Positions 45,903-58,149 are shown, counted from the stretch's first letter. The stretch is DNA of 64,000 bases from Capsicum annuum (GCF_002878395.1 NC_061118.1:128050776-128114775), one strand, 5' to 3'. Numbers and translations are program-made. Notes: generated from the letters alone by a model not told the origin.

Positions 45903-46860
45903 GTATCATAAGATCAAGATTGTGGAGGAGTATATCCCTAAGATGGCTTTTCATACTCAGTATGGGTCCTTTGAATTCTTAGTTATGTCAGTCAGTTTGA
46001 CTAATGACCCAGCGACATTTATGGATATGATAAATAAGGTTTTTAGGAAGTTTTTGGATCTTTTTGTCATTGTGTTCACTGTTGACATTCCATTTTATTC
46101 TAAAGTATGATGGATCATACCAATCACCTCCGTGTTGTGTGCCGACTTTGAAAGAGCAATAATTGTATGCCAAATTCTCCAAGTATGAATTTTTGTTGAA
46201 TGCTATAACTTTTCTAGGTCATATTATTTCTAGTGAAGGAATCATGGTGGATCCACAAAAGGTGGCTATGTTTAAAAGGTAGCTGAGAACCATAACTCCA
46301 ACCGACATTCATAGCTTATTGGGTTTGGCTGGGTATTATAGGCAGTTTATGGACAGTTTCTCAATGATAGCTACCCCATTAACTAAGTTGACATACAAAA
46401 AGGTGAAGTTTTCTTCATCAGATGTTTATGAGGTGAGTTTCAAGAAGCTTAAGAATAAGCTAACTTCAACTCAGATTTTGACATTGCCAGAAGGTAATGA
46501 GGGTTTTTTGTTTATTGCGATGCATCTCAAGTGGGACTTGGATGTGTTTTGATGCAGCTTGGAAAGGTGATTGCCTATGATTTTAGGCATGGAAGGTATA
46601 TGAGAGAAATTATCCTACTCATGATTTAGATCTTTTACTGGTGGTTTTTGCTTTGAAAAGCTAGCGGCATTATTTATATGGAGTGCACAAGGAGATCTTT
46701 TCTAAGCATAAGAGTCTACAGTATGTGTTCACTCAAAAGGAAATAATTATTAGGTGGAAGATATAGTTGGAGCTTCTCAAAGATTATGATATGAGTCTTC
46801 ACTTCTACCCAGGTAAAGCAAACATAGCTGATAATGCTCTTAGCAGGTTGTCCATGGGAA
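45903..46860 (+). pseudogene. K reverse transcriptase and RNase H, partial
   Basis: It begins in the middle of RT motif A at YHKIKIVEEYIPKMAFHTQY, then GSFEFLVMSVSLTNDPATFM and VFRKFLDLFVIVFTVDIPFY; motif C has Val-Asp (46081-46086) instead of Asp-Asp. Connection [22 protein letters not shown] text (about 46213-46265), [19 protein letters not shown], the RNase H opening (about 46500) and the end [15 protein letters not shown] (about 46817-46860) follow with stops and shifts. The N-terminal RT, protease and gag are missing; they lay on the side now occupied by the D array. Confidence 0.78.
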
Positions 46861-47897
46861 ATTTAGCTTATGTGGATTAACAAAAGAAGGAATTGGTGAA
46901 GGATATTTACCACTTGGATAATATTGGAGTTCATCACTTAGACTCCAATGATGGTGGTGTGATGGTACAAGAAATGGTTTGGTCATCTCTTTGTACAAAT
47001 ATCAAGGAAAAGCAAATGCTGGACCCTATCTTGATAAAAATTAAAAGTGATGTTGGTGGGCAAAGGTAATGGTATTTGACATTTGTGGTGATGGTTATTT
47101 GAGGTATCAAGGGAGGTGATGTTTTGTTGATGTCGATGGTTTGCGACAAAGGATTTTGGATGAGGCGCGTGAATTATGTTGTTCTTTCCAGTTCTACAAA
47201 AATGTTTCATGATCTCAAGGGCATGTATGGTGGAGTGGTATGAAGAGGGATATGGCTGATTTTGTGGCCAATTATATAGGGTACCAACAAATTAAAGTTG
47301 AACATATGAGGCCAGGTGGGTTGTATCAGGAAATAAAATTGCCAAAAGAAGTAATCAATATGGATTTCATTATCGATCTTCCTATGTCTAGGAAATAATT
47401 TGATTAGGTGTTGGTCATTGTGTATAGATGACAAAGTTCGCTCACTCCTTGATGGTGTGGAATAACTTTTTGGCTGAGGACTATGGGCCGTTGTATCTTC
47501 GTGAGTTTGTAAGGCTGCATAGGGTACCTATTCAAATTATCTCTAATTATGGTACACAATTTTTATCTCACTTTTGATGGTCATTTTAGAAGGGTTAGGT
47601 ACTAAGTTTAGTCTGAGTACTGTTTTTCACCTATAGATGGATGGGCAAGATGAGAGGACTATTTACATATTGGGGGATATACTTTGTGTGTGTGTGATTG
47701 ATTATGGTGGTAATTGGGTTTATAATCTACCTTTGGTAGAGTTTACTTAGAACAATAGTTGTCATTCTAGCATTAGGATAGCCCCTTTTGTGGTGTTGTA
47801 TGCTAGGAGGTGTATATCTCCTACTGGATGGCTTGATCTTGGTGAGGCAGATATGTTTAGTCTGAATTTGGTTTGTCAGGATAAGAAAAAGGTTTTC
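46861..47897 (+). pseudogene. K integrase, truncated at its C-terminal end
   Basis: It contains the spacer (LVKDIYHLDNIGVHHLDSND), the zinc-binding region (about 47150-47300), INMDFIIDLPMSRK (about 47358) and the degraded core with MVLYARRC-type and PTGWLDLGEADMFSLNLVCQ phrases (about 47820-47880). It ends DKKKVF at 47897, where the LTR of the next element begins without its own 5' end. The pol end of the same element reappears at 61796, with about 270 bases lost. Confidence 0.72.
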
Positions 47898-49885
47898 CAA
47901 GAAAGAAACCCTAAACCTCTAAATTTCCCTTCCTAAATCTTCCAATTCCACCATGGAAATTCTAAATTAATCTGATAAATGAAGTCCCCATTCCGAGCTC
48001 TTCGAGATGCACCAATCAACTTCATAAATAGTGTTTCGAGGAAAGAATTCATTCCAATCTTTAATTTTAAGGTATGTGGGGTTTGAACAAGAACAATTCT
48101 TCTGTTCTTGTGCCCGTATCTTTAATTTTTATTATGGATTATTATGATTTTGGCAAATAAATTTATTTCCAAGATATTCTACCATGAGATTTTGATTATG
48201 TATATATGTAAATTATTCAAGCTTGCCAATTATGATTATTTAATGGATTCATATGGTTCTGTAAGTTGAATTATATCTAAATAATTCGATTATGAACTTA
48301 TAAAGATTTGAATAGTAAGTTTTCAATCACATGAGTATTTGACTATTTTTGTTTTATGAATTGAGATTTCATATTGGGATTCTTGGTGTTTCTATCAAGA
48401 ATTGATATATTTTGAACATGTATCCACGTTTTAAGTTCAAGAATAAATTATTGGTTTTTCCAAGTGTTTTTAAGCCATGTGTCAAATTTTGAGCTTCCTT
48501 ATGATGATTAAAGTTATTGGGTATATTGATATCGAAGTTCCAATGAGTCTTGGTATTTTCTGGATGGTTTTGATGAGTTAAATTATTGAAAATATTAAGT
48601 ATTTAGTCTTCATATCCTTGTCCAAATGTCGAGTCAGTTATGGTTCAATGCATTGATACCTTGTTGATGTTGAGGAAGATTAAAATGTTTTGAGATAAAA
48701 TATGTTGAGTTAGGAATCCACAAATTGATATGATTTGATAAATGATAAAGAGATTTGATTTGATCTTTATGATAGACCCTTGTGATGTTGTGGTGGATTT
48801 TCTAATATGTTTTGCGCTTGTCGGGGAGTAGTACTTAGCATCGAGAGGGAAATTTGGTATTTTCCAAACCTATGTATCACCGTAGGGTTGTTTGATGATG
48901 ATATTATTAGTCAGAGAGACCGATTGTGATTATTGTAGTTTTAAGGTCGTACTCCCTGGCAAAGAGTATGACTCTCCCGCCAATGGGGGTTTCAAACGTT
49001 GGTATTCCACATAGCTCACGTGGGGTTCTCGATTATAGGAAACTCACGTGTCCATGAGATTAAGTTTCTTAAATTACCGAGTCACTCCGAGATTTGAGTC
49101 AAAGAGTTGAGATGTTTATGATGTTTTATGGTCATTTATGATGATTTATAATTACCAATGATGATTTTTGACGATATGATAATTTATGATAATTTAGGAT
49201 AATTTATCATAATTTTTTATTTATAATGATTTACGTGGATTACGAGATTTTATCATATGAACTGTTTATTATGAAATTACAAAAAATATGATTTGATATA
49301 ACTTAAGCCAAGTGAGTCATCATTGTCCGTATGCATGTTTTCATGAAATTGATTATACTATTTATATTGTTGCATGCATCCCCACATACTCAGTACTTTT
49401 TAAAGTGCTGACCCACATATTTACATAGGCTACATTCTTACCAAAATGTAGGTACAAGCTATAGTGCACATATCATGTTCATCTGGGTCAGCTCTTGATT
49501 GGCAAGTGATTAGTCCTTTTTCTTCAGGGACTTGAGTTGTTCAGATTTGAGGTATATTGTATTTTCTGTATTCAGCCGTATTGAGTAAGGGTAGTTAGGA
49601 GTCATGACCCGACCATATTTGGTCAATGCTAGTAGAGACTTTATAGACAGTCACTAGTAGTCAGTGTATTCAGTTTCAGATTTGTATATATATGAGCATA
49701 ATTGTGACCGTGTAAATTTACTTTCATGTTGGTCAGACTAAGTTATGGGTTATTTTTGCATTATTCCTTCTATTTTATGTATTTTATTCAGTTGCTTTAG
49801 GTTATGCCAGATGAAGGGTTAGCTTGGGTTCACTTGTGACCTTAAGCACCGTGTGACATCCAGGATCCAATTTCGAGGCGTTAAA
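47898..49885 (+). repeat. Large-LTR element: 5' LTR, truncated
   Basis: It matches 54566-56555 almost base by base in order, beginning AAGAAAGAAACCCTAAACC and ending TTTCGAGGCGTTAAA. The first 806 bases of the LTR are missing. It contains a very AT-rich block (about 49120-49280), the CCCACATACTCAGTAC module and a telo-box. The divergence between the copies looks low, a few percent, so this is among the youngest insertions in the window. Confidence 0.85.
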
Positions 49886-49906
49886 AGCTTGGTTTCATAG
49901 CACAGA
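49886..49906 (+). other. Primer-binding site of large-LTR element
   Basis: AGCTTGGTTTCATAGCACAG follows the LTR end directly and resembles the TTGGTATCAGAGCAC form of the initiator-Met site. Confidence 0.6.
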
Positions 49907-52900
49907 GTTCAAGTGTCCTAGGGTGTCTATGAAGTCGTGTCTAGTAGAGTCTTGCGGACCGGTACGGAGACGTCTGTACTTTTCTTCGAGAGGCTACGAG
50001 GCATTTAGAAAAATGTTCCCTTTCTTTTAAGTCGTAGATCGAGCTGTGGAAAATTTCCTTAAGGAATTCATACGGGTTCATATCTTGCATAAATTGGGCC
50101 ATTTTGCCTTATTCTAAAATACTGGATATAGTCAAGTGTAAATCCTTATAGATGGTGCTTTCTTAGATAATCTCCTCTGATATTACGGTCTTGCAAGTGA
50201 GCTAGAAAAAAAATAATTTCATTAGAGCTCTTGAGTTCCAAAAAATTAAGGTGTCATATGTACGTTCTTGAAGGTTGTGCATTAAGCCTATGTCGAAAGT
50301 ATTTTTGGATTTCTCCCTAAAAATCATGATGTGATTTCGTATTTTCCTTATCCATGTACTAATATTGAGACAGGGTGATTAACTAGTTCCAGTTTCCTCT
50401 CTTGATTATATTTCTAGGCTTACTAGCAAAGGTTCCATAGCTTTCAAGATGTACCCTCATTCCTCTTGAGTCGTTCAGTTGAGGTAAAGCGAGACACATA
50501 TTCTCGGATCCTTGATTATGGTGTACCAGGCTTTTATTTTTTGAAAATCTTTTCTGATCATCTTTTGATGAAAACTTGAAGTCTAGTGAAGCTGTGTGGG
50601 GATTATTTCGATTCACTAGCATAATTGTTTTGATATTTATTTCCTTTTTCAAAATACAAAACCAAAGTCTAGTGAAGCCGTGTGAGGCCTATTTTGATTC
50701 ACTAGCAGCTGGCTGTTTACTCTGTTGTTCTTGCATTGGTTGGAAACGTGGTGAAAGGCGGTGTTAATAAATTATTATGGCATAGGCCATGGAATTGTGG
50801 ATCATTATTGTCGTTATGAGGTTTTGGTGGACTAGTATATTTGGGGTGTTTGATAGATGGAAATGGTTGTTGAGTTTATTGTTAATCGTAGTCAGTATGA
50901 GTTGTTAAGTTTGTATAGCGGGTGATGAGAAAAATGAATTTAATGATTGAATTGCTACGACGTTAGTGATAGGGAGGAGATTTAGTAGGTTTGAACCGTA
51001 TGTACGGGAGCTTAAGTCTATTTGTTTGTGATCAAGTGTGATATTGTGTGTTGAGGTAGTAGTATGCTCAAGGTGTTATGGGGATTTTTTTAAGTTATTA
51101 AATGTTAAGCGGTTAGTGTTATCCTTGATCGGGTAAGTATGAATGAGGATATATGGTATACGATGTAATTGTGAGTTAACTTGGGCATTAGAGGTTGACG
51201 AGGGTCTTACTTTGAGATGTGATGTTAGTAAAGCACGAAGAAGTTAGTATGGTTTAGCGAAGGTTTGATGTATCCATGGTAAGTGCTAGAATCTAAGCTG
51301 TGGAGTGCATGAATTGTTGTATGATAACTTCTCAAGTTGTCTAAGTTGGTGGGTATTTGAGAGTTATGTTAAGAATGGGTTTTGCGCTCGCGGGTGTAGT
51401 TATGCGGGTTAAGTTATGGATCTTGTGTTTAGGTATATCTCGGGACCTGGAGTAAAGAGAATGCCATGGACTAGAGTTTGTATGGTGATTCGTTGACTCG
51501 GAGTGTTGGCTTAAGTCTAAGGGGGAGATAGAAAAAAAAATTAACTAAGTTAAGATTGCGGGATTCAGGTAGATGTATCGGTGGGTTGCAAGTTGGTAGT
51601 GAGAAGTAGTGGTGTTGATCCTATTTAACCCCAGCCTTTTCAATGACTTTGATATTTTCTCATGCCTTATGTTTCATTTCCCCGATCATAATACATGTTC
51701 ATGCATATCATGGGAAAATATGTATTCTCCTAACTATCGAAATATGGAGCCCTAATTTTTCTAGCGGGCGAAATCAACATTCCATAAGCGATAAACTCCA
51801 AACTCAAGTTGCGCGGTTCATAATGCATGTGCTTAAGTTTTATTGTATGTTCAAGTTCAGTCCACCGACAACACCCTTAGCGACCAATAAGATTTAATTT
51901 ATGTCCTGGGTGTCCTTAATCTTTAATCTTGATTCTGGTTGAATCCATGCATTTGATGCCCTAGTTCTCTGGCCTTAATAAACGCACCAAGTCATTCACA
52001 ATATCCCTTCATATTCTACCCTTTCATGACTTTCCATTTGTCGAGGGAGTGTGGATGAACAGTGGTGACGATAGGAGAGAGTGAGCAGGGTTTTGTTGAT
52101 AAAGATTGTGGCATGTTCATTTTAGCTAAGGTGGCAAGTGTGGAGTAAGCTTGTGGCTAGGCTTTTGATGGATGTCATGGTTATTTGAAGCATTTCGTGT
52201 TTTATTTGTGAAAGTGGTTGTGTGATGGTTTATTTGGGTTTGTAGGTGGGGAATTATTGAAGTGAAGTCTTGTGCATGGCTTAGTTAATTGGAAAAGTTA
52301 GTGAGTGTTCTCTTAAGAATAGTGCCCGGAAGTTGTCTTAATAAAGGATTGTAGAATTTGAAAATGGTGTTTTATGGGTGTTGATTAGGAGTGTCTATGT
52401 AATTATAAAGATAGGCTTGAACATCTTGTGTGTATATATGGACGGAGATTAAAGTTTATATTATCGATAAGTTTTGGTGTCTATGTTGATTTAGAAGTCT
52501 AAGCTAAAAGCTCTTGTAAATTGATCTTGCATAGCACTCACGTATTGTGAATATATCTCCTGTCTGAGGATATTAGTTGCAAGCCTTGTCCTTGCTATAA
52601 GTTGAATTGCGTATATGCCTATGAATAGTTCCCTAAGCTTCAAAACTTGTTGATATGAATATGATGGTTGAAAATGGTGAGTATTAAGTGGATTAGAGTT
52701 GATTGAGTGGTAATAAGAATTATCTATGAGATGAGGAATTGTAACAATGTGGATGTGTGTAAATTTATAATTCGGAATGGTGCTATGTTACGGTGTTAGG
52801 TGGAGGAATTGGTGACTCCAAATTAAGCTTGAAAATGAGGAGAGAGAGTTTGGCTTAGTTAGATTTGAATAGCCAAGATTGCAAATGCCTTGTGAGAATT

Positions 52901-53479
52901 ATGAATTGAACAAGTAAGTTTGGTATTTGGGGAAAATAGTATTACGGAGAAAGGGTGTGCGAAGCGTATGGATAAGCTTGAAAGTAAGTTGTACTGCGTG
53001 GGGTCTAGTACTTTTATTTTGATATAAGACTGATCGACCTACGCTCCGTACTTAAAATTGGGGTCGAGTTATAAATCCTTATTTCAATATATATATATAT
53101 ATATATATTGTTCGGACCATATCCCAAACCCAATTGCTTCCTAGTAGCATTGAAAGTTCCTTGGAAAGATTTTGAATCATGTCCTAATTGAATGAGAGCG
53201 TGTCTTGATTCGGTCCGCGCACCTAGAAATTCAACTTAATAGTTATTCCGATGGATTCATATATTTCTTCCATCTTCCGATGTGGTCCAATCTCACTACT
53301 TGAAGTTTCGTGAGCATAACCATTTCAAGAATGATTTATTTGCGTCGAAGCGAGTTACCAGATTCTATTTAGCATTTGCTTTTGTTCTTGACCCAATTAT
53401 TAAGCCATGGGTCGATCATAAAGTATTCCGTGTATCAGTTAGTATTATTCGGGGAGAACCAATCCCAAGAGGGAGATAT
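49907..53479 (+). other. Interior of large-LTR element, function unknown
   Basis: A leader of about 150 bases is followed by non-coding text. The largest open frames are short (84 codons at 51643, 89 codons on the minus strand at 50652, 82 codons at 53282) and resemble nothing I know. Two near-copies of a hairpin unit lie at 50579-50621 and 50664-50706, and a TA run at 53086-53110. It ends in a polypurine-like CCAAGAGGGAGATAT at 53465-53479. Confidence 0.6.
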
Positions 53480-53746
53480 TGTGATATCCCGAGTTTTCAT
53501 ATCCTAAATCTTTCATCTCTTTCTTTGTGAATACGGATTTAAATCAAAGTTAATAATTTTTCCTTCATCCAACTCTTTTAGTAATAGACTCAACTATGTC
53601 GTTGTGATTATCATGAGCTTATGCATCGGAAAGTACTCCAAAGCTTAGAAAAATATAAACTTGTTCATCAAGCTATTTTAGTTGCGTATCCTCAATTTTC
53701 CTTGCCTTCCTAACCTAACGAGCAACATTCGGTGACGAATGTGTCC
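53480..53746 (+). repeat. Stub of a second LTR start plus 3' end
   Basis: TGTGATATCCCGAG (53480) after a purine tract looks like an LTR opening, parallel to TGTGATACCCCGA at 53760. Only about 270 bases separate them, and the second is preceded by GTGACGAATGT and the tract CCAAGGGGGATACGA. It may be the remains of an older 3' LTR or of a template switch. Confidence 0.45.
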
Positions 53747-53759
53747 AAGGGGGATACGA

Positions 53760-56555
53760 TGTGATACCCCGATTTTTTCCCATTAAATTTTTTGCTCTCA
53801 AATGTGTCGAGTCGTTAAAGCCTTTTTATCTTGCCAAGAGAAGCTTAGCACTCAAAAAAAAATTTGCTAAATGTTGGAACTTTCTCATTTAGACCTCTGA
53901 TCTTCGGGTATTTATTCGACGACCTTTCCAACATTTGTTTTTTGATTTTCAAGTTGCGTTACGACGGGGAAAGGTATTTATACATCCCGAGTGAGTTTCG
54001 GAATTTTTGGAGTAGCATAAGGGCACGTTTGGGTGCCCAAAACAGTGGCACCATGCGATTAGCATGCTCCAGAAATTTTCAGCATTTCAGGGCCAACTTC
54101 AAACGATCATCACTTCCTGAATATAAGGAACTACGAGATCTGCTATATATCAAACGAAATATCTTTGAGTCTTCTTTCCAATTCAATTGGTTTCACCCCA
54201 TTCCAACATCAGAGTAATAAGTTACGATCAATTTATTTCAGCATGTCAAATCAGTAACTGAGGAACGGATTTGATTTGGGTCAAATTCGGTCAGCATAAC
54301 TCCTTATATATGACGAACTGGGTGGCCTACCATATATAAAATTAAAGATCTTTGATTTATCTTTCCAATGATATAAATTTCGCAAAAATCCAATACCCGA
54401 ACGAGGAGTTATTCAGTTTTTCGTGGCCAAGGTACGCAGGATTTTTCTGCCATTTTTCAATTTCCTTAGGGGAAATCCAGTCATTTCACCCTTGCCCCAT
54501 TTTGTGGAAATAAGCATAAAAACTGATTTTGGGCATCAAACTTTGTTATTTTCAAAAAAAAATTTCAAGAAAGAAACCCTAAACCTCTAAATTCCCCTTC
54601 CTAAATCTTCCAATTCCACCGTGGAAATTTCAAATTAATCCGATAAATGAAGTCCCCGTTCTGAGATCTTCGAGATGCACCAATCAATTTTGTGAATAGT
54701 GTTCTGAGGCAAGAATTCATTCCAATCTTTAATTTTAAGGTATTTGGGGTTTGAACAGGAATAATTCTTCCGTTCTTGTGCCCGTATCTTTAATTTTTAT
54801 TATGGATTATTATGAGTTTGGCAAATGAATTTATTTCCAAGATATCCTACCATGAGATTTTGATTATGTATATATGTGAATTGTTCAATCTTGCCATTTA
54901 TGATTATTTAATGGATTCATATGGTTCTGTAAGTTGAATTATGTCTAAATAATTCGATTATGAACTTATAAAGATTTGAACTGTAAGTTTTGAATCACAT
55001 GAGTATTTGACTATTTTCGTTCTATGAATTGAGATTTAATATTGGGATTCTTGGTGTTTCTATCAAGAATTGATATATTTTGAACATGTATCCACGTTTT
55101 AAGTTCAAGAATGAATTATTGGTATTTCCAAGTGTTTTCGAGCCATGTGTCAAATTTTGAGCTTCATTATGACGATTTGAGTTATTGGGTATATTGATAT
55201 CGAAGTTGCAATGAGTCTTGGTATTTTCCGGATGGTTTTGATAAGTTAAATTATTGAAAATATTATGTATTGAGTCTTCATATCCTTGTCCAAATGTTGA
55301 GTCGATTATGGTTCAATGCATTAATACCTTGTTGATGTTGATGAAGATTAAAATGTTTTGAGCTAAAATGTGTTGAGTTAGGAATCCACAAATTGATATG
55401 ATTTGATAAATGAGAAAGAGATTTGATTTGATCTTTATAATAGACCGTTGTGATGTTGTGGTGGATTTCCTAATGCATTCTGAGCTTGTCGGGGAGTAGT
55501 ACTTAACACCGAGAGGGAAATTTGGTATTTTCCCAAACCTATGTGCCACCGTAGGGTTGTTTGATGATGATATTATTGGCCAGAGAGCCCGATTGTGATT
55601 ATTGCAGTTTTAAGGTCATACGCCCTGGCAAAGAGTATGACGCTCCCACCACGGGGGTTTCAAATATTAGTATTCCATGTAGCTCACGTGGGGTTGTCGG
55701 TTATAGGAAACTCTCGTGTCCATAAGATTAAGTTTCTTGAATTATCGAGTCACTCCGAGATTTGAGTCAAAGAGTTAAGTTGTTTATGATGTCTTATGGT
55801 CATTTATGATGATTTATAACTACCTATGATGATTTTTTACGATATGATAATTTATGATGATTTAGGATGATTTATCATAATTTATGATTTATAATGATTT
55901 ACGTGGATTACGAGATTTTATCATATGAACTGTTTATTATGAAATTACAAAAAATATGATTTGATATAACTCAAGCCAAGTGAGTCTGCAGTGTTCGTAT
56001 GCTTGTTTTCATGAAATTGATTATACTTTTGATATTGTTGCATGCACCCCCACATACTCAGTACATTTCAAAGTGCTGACCCACATATTTTCATGGGCTA
56101 CATTCTTACCAAAATGTAGGTACAAGCTGTAGCGTACATATCATGTTCATCTAGGTCGCAGCTCTCGATCAGCAACTGATTAGTCCTTTTGATTCAGGAA
56201 CTTGAGTTGTTCAGATTTGAGGTGTATTGTATTTTCTGTATTCAGTCGTGTTGAGTAGGGTAGTTGGGAGTCATGACCCGGCTATATTTGGTCAATGCTA
56301 GTAGAGGCTTCATAGACAGTCACTAGTAGTCAGTGTATTCAGTTTCAGATTTGTATATATATGAGCAGAATTATGACCGTGTAAATTTACTTTCATGTTG
56401 GTCAGACTAAGTTATGGGTTATTTCTGCATTATTGCTTCTATTTTATGTATTTTATTCTGTTGCTTTGGTTTATGCCAGATGAAGGGTTAGCTTGGGGTC
56501 ACTTGTGACCTCAAGCACCGTGTGACGTCTCGGGATCCGATTTCGGGGCGTTACA
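53760..56555 (+). repeat. Large-LTR element: 3' LTR, full length
   Basis: It starts TGTGATACCCCGATTTT directly after a polypurine tract and ends GATTTCGGGGCGTTACA, giving TG...CA ends. The first 800 bases contain the CAACTTCAAACGATCATCAC module common in Solanaceae chromovirus LTRs. An open frame at 53864-54217 lies in LTR sequence and is judged to be chance. Confidence 0.86.
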
Positions 56556-58100
56556 ACACCATCAAGGTGCCTAAAAATACAGCATGCCCAAAAAGCAAAA
56601 TAAAAATAGTATCCAAAATGTCATCCTAAAACAACATCAACTAAAATATTTGGCACACAACACTAGAATAATACACATCTGGGGGCACCCCCAACTAAAT
56701 GAATGCAGTTTCCTCAATGCATGTGCAAGCAAGAAAAAGTAAAGTGGGTCTCCCTGAATATGCATCAAGAGCTATCCTCTCTCATTGACTTTGCACCATC
56801 ACGCTCAGCATTATCAATAGACCAATCAGCAGGGTCCTCGTCCTCACTGTAGATCCTAGGTGAAGGTAGTCGATGGTTGAGCTTAAGCTCTTTGAAGATG
56901 CCCTTCACCCCCTTCCACAACTTCTAAAAAATTAACTCTCTTCTTCTCTCTCTTTACTATCTTCTCATATGAATCCCTGAGGTCCTTGTGTTATATAGCT
57001 AAGTCTTAATAACCTCTCTCCAAATAAGCAATAGTGGCTCAATTATACTTTTACTCCTCCATATATTTCTCATAGTATGATTGAGCTACGTAAGAGTGGC
57101 GAGCGGTGGAGTACTCTCCTAATCGCTGAGTAATCTAGACTATAGTTCCCTCACCACCTGCATCTGACCAGAGATGTCATCGAAGGTGGTGGCTGATGAG
57201 GGTCTACACGAGTCTATATCTTATTGGACTAATTTTCTCGAGTCCATATTCCTCTTCTTACTTTGACCTGGGGTAGCCTCACCTCTAAATTTGAGTAGGA
57301 ATATGCGGGGGCCTTAGATCACCCAGGTATCTGTAGAATACTTATCCATATGTTCCATCCTACATATCTTTGTTATTGGGGAAGGACGGAGAAGATGTGT
57401 TCCTTTATGATTTCTGAAGTACCTCTATTCTGAATGCACAATCTCAACCATATTCAGGGCGATGCTAAAGAGAAGATAGGCCACCATCTGAGTCCACATG
57501 TCTATAATAATGGTGATGTGAGTACACTGTGATACTCAGCTATAGATAATATTCAGCCAAAGCCTAGCTTCAGTTGTAAAATCATTCATCAGAATGTCTC
57601 TCTTGTTGGTGGCCTAAGGAACCTCTTTGGCAACACATAGAATATCCGCCATATAGGTCCCTGGCTCACATGTTTTTTCATGAAACTGCTCTATGTCAGC
57701 ATTCAAGAGCCCATATACCTATTGTTTTGCTTTGTCTCAAAGTTTACTTGCCTTCCCCAAATAGTCATTATCGGGTTTTTGAAAGAAAATATGCTTAGGT
57801 TAGCATAAAAATCACGTACCCAGTGCTCACTAGAAACACAGGGGCTTGGGGAAAAACACATCCACCCGGTCTGATTAACTCTAGAATGAAAACTTGGGAA
57901 CTTTCCTTCACTTTAGCTAAGCTGATACATCTTTCAAGGAGCAACTTAGTTCTGTGCAAGTTCGCATTGTAGAGGTTCTGACATTGTGGTGTCATAATCT
58001 GTTGTTGTCAAATTCTTCCATCTCTGAGGTGGTTTAGTACCTGTCAACAATACATTCCGGACCAGCATTATCATTATCACACTTAAAAACATGCTAGATT
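56556..58100 (-). pseudogene. Putative plant transposon protein domain remnant
   Basis: On the minus strand, around 57830-57700, WVRDFYANLSIF and TIWGRQVNFETKQNNRYMG follow the pattern of the putative plant transposon protein domain found in many Solanaceae Tat-type elements (V-R-[DE]-F-Y-A-N ... V-x-[FV]). Further down, TTEARLWLNII (about 57570), CTHITIIIDMW and MVAYLLFSIALNMVEIVHSE fit its second half. Several stops and frameshifts. The function of this domain is unknown. The left edge is cut by the large-LTR element at 56555. Confidence 0.55.
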
Positions 58101-58149
58101 AATCAAATAGGCTCATGTGGTAGTGTGTTAAAAGGTTCTGGGGAAGAAA

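Larger units (their letters stand above)
47898..56555 (+). mobile_element. Large LTR element without recognisable coding domains (LARD-like)
   Basis: LTRs of up to 2796 bases, a primer site after the left LTR, a leader like that of chromoviruses (TCTAGTAGAGTCTTGCGG, GAGGCTACGAGGCATTTAG) and a polypurine tract before the right LTR define an LTR retrotransposon. In the roughly 3.6 kb between them I find no gag, protease, RT, RNase H or integrase motif on either strand. This is the architecture of a large retrotransposon derivative that depends on another element. Family name not recognised. Confidence 0.68.

Noticed and set aside
49120..49280. AT-rich ATGATTTAT block as matrix attachment or centromere sequence
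   Set aside because: The same block is found in the partner LTR (about 55790-55930), so it is an LTR feature. No functional evidence.
53086..53110. TA run as a replication origin
   Set aside because: A simple microsatellite; comparable runs sit in several LTRs.
53864..54217. Open frame of 117 codons as a host gene
   Set aside because: It lies wholly within the 3' LTR of the large-LTR element and resembles no protein I know.
48000..56555. Two large-LTR copies as a tandem gene duplication
   Set aside because: The repeated parts have LTR termini, a primer site and a polypurine tract between them, which identifies them as LTRs of one element.
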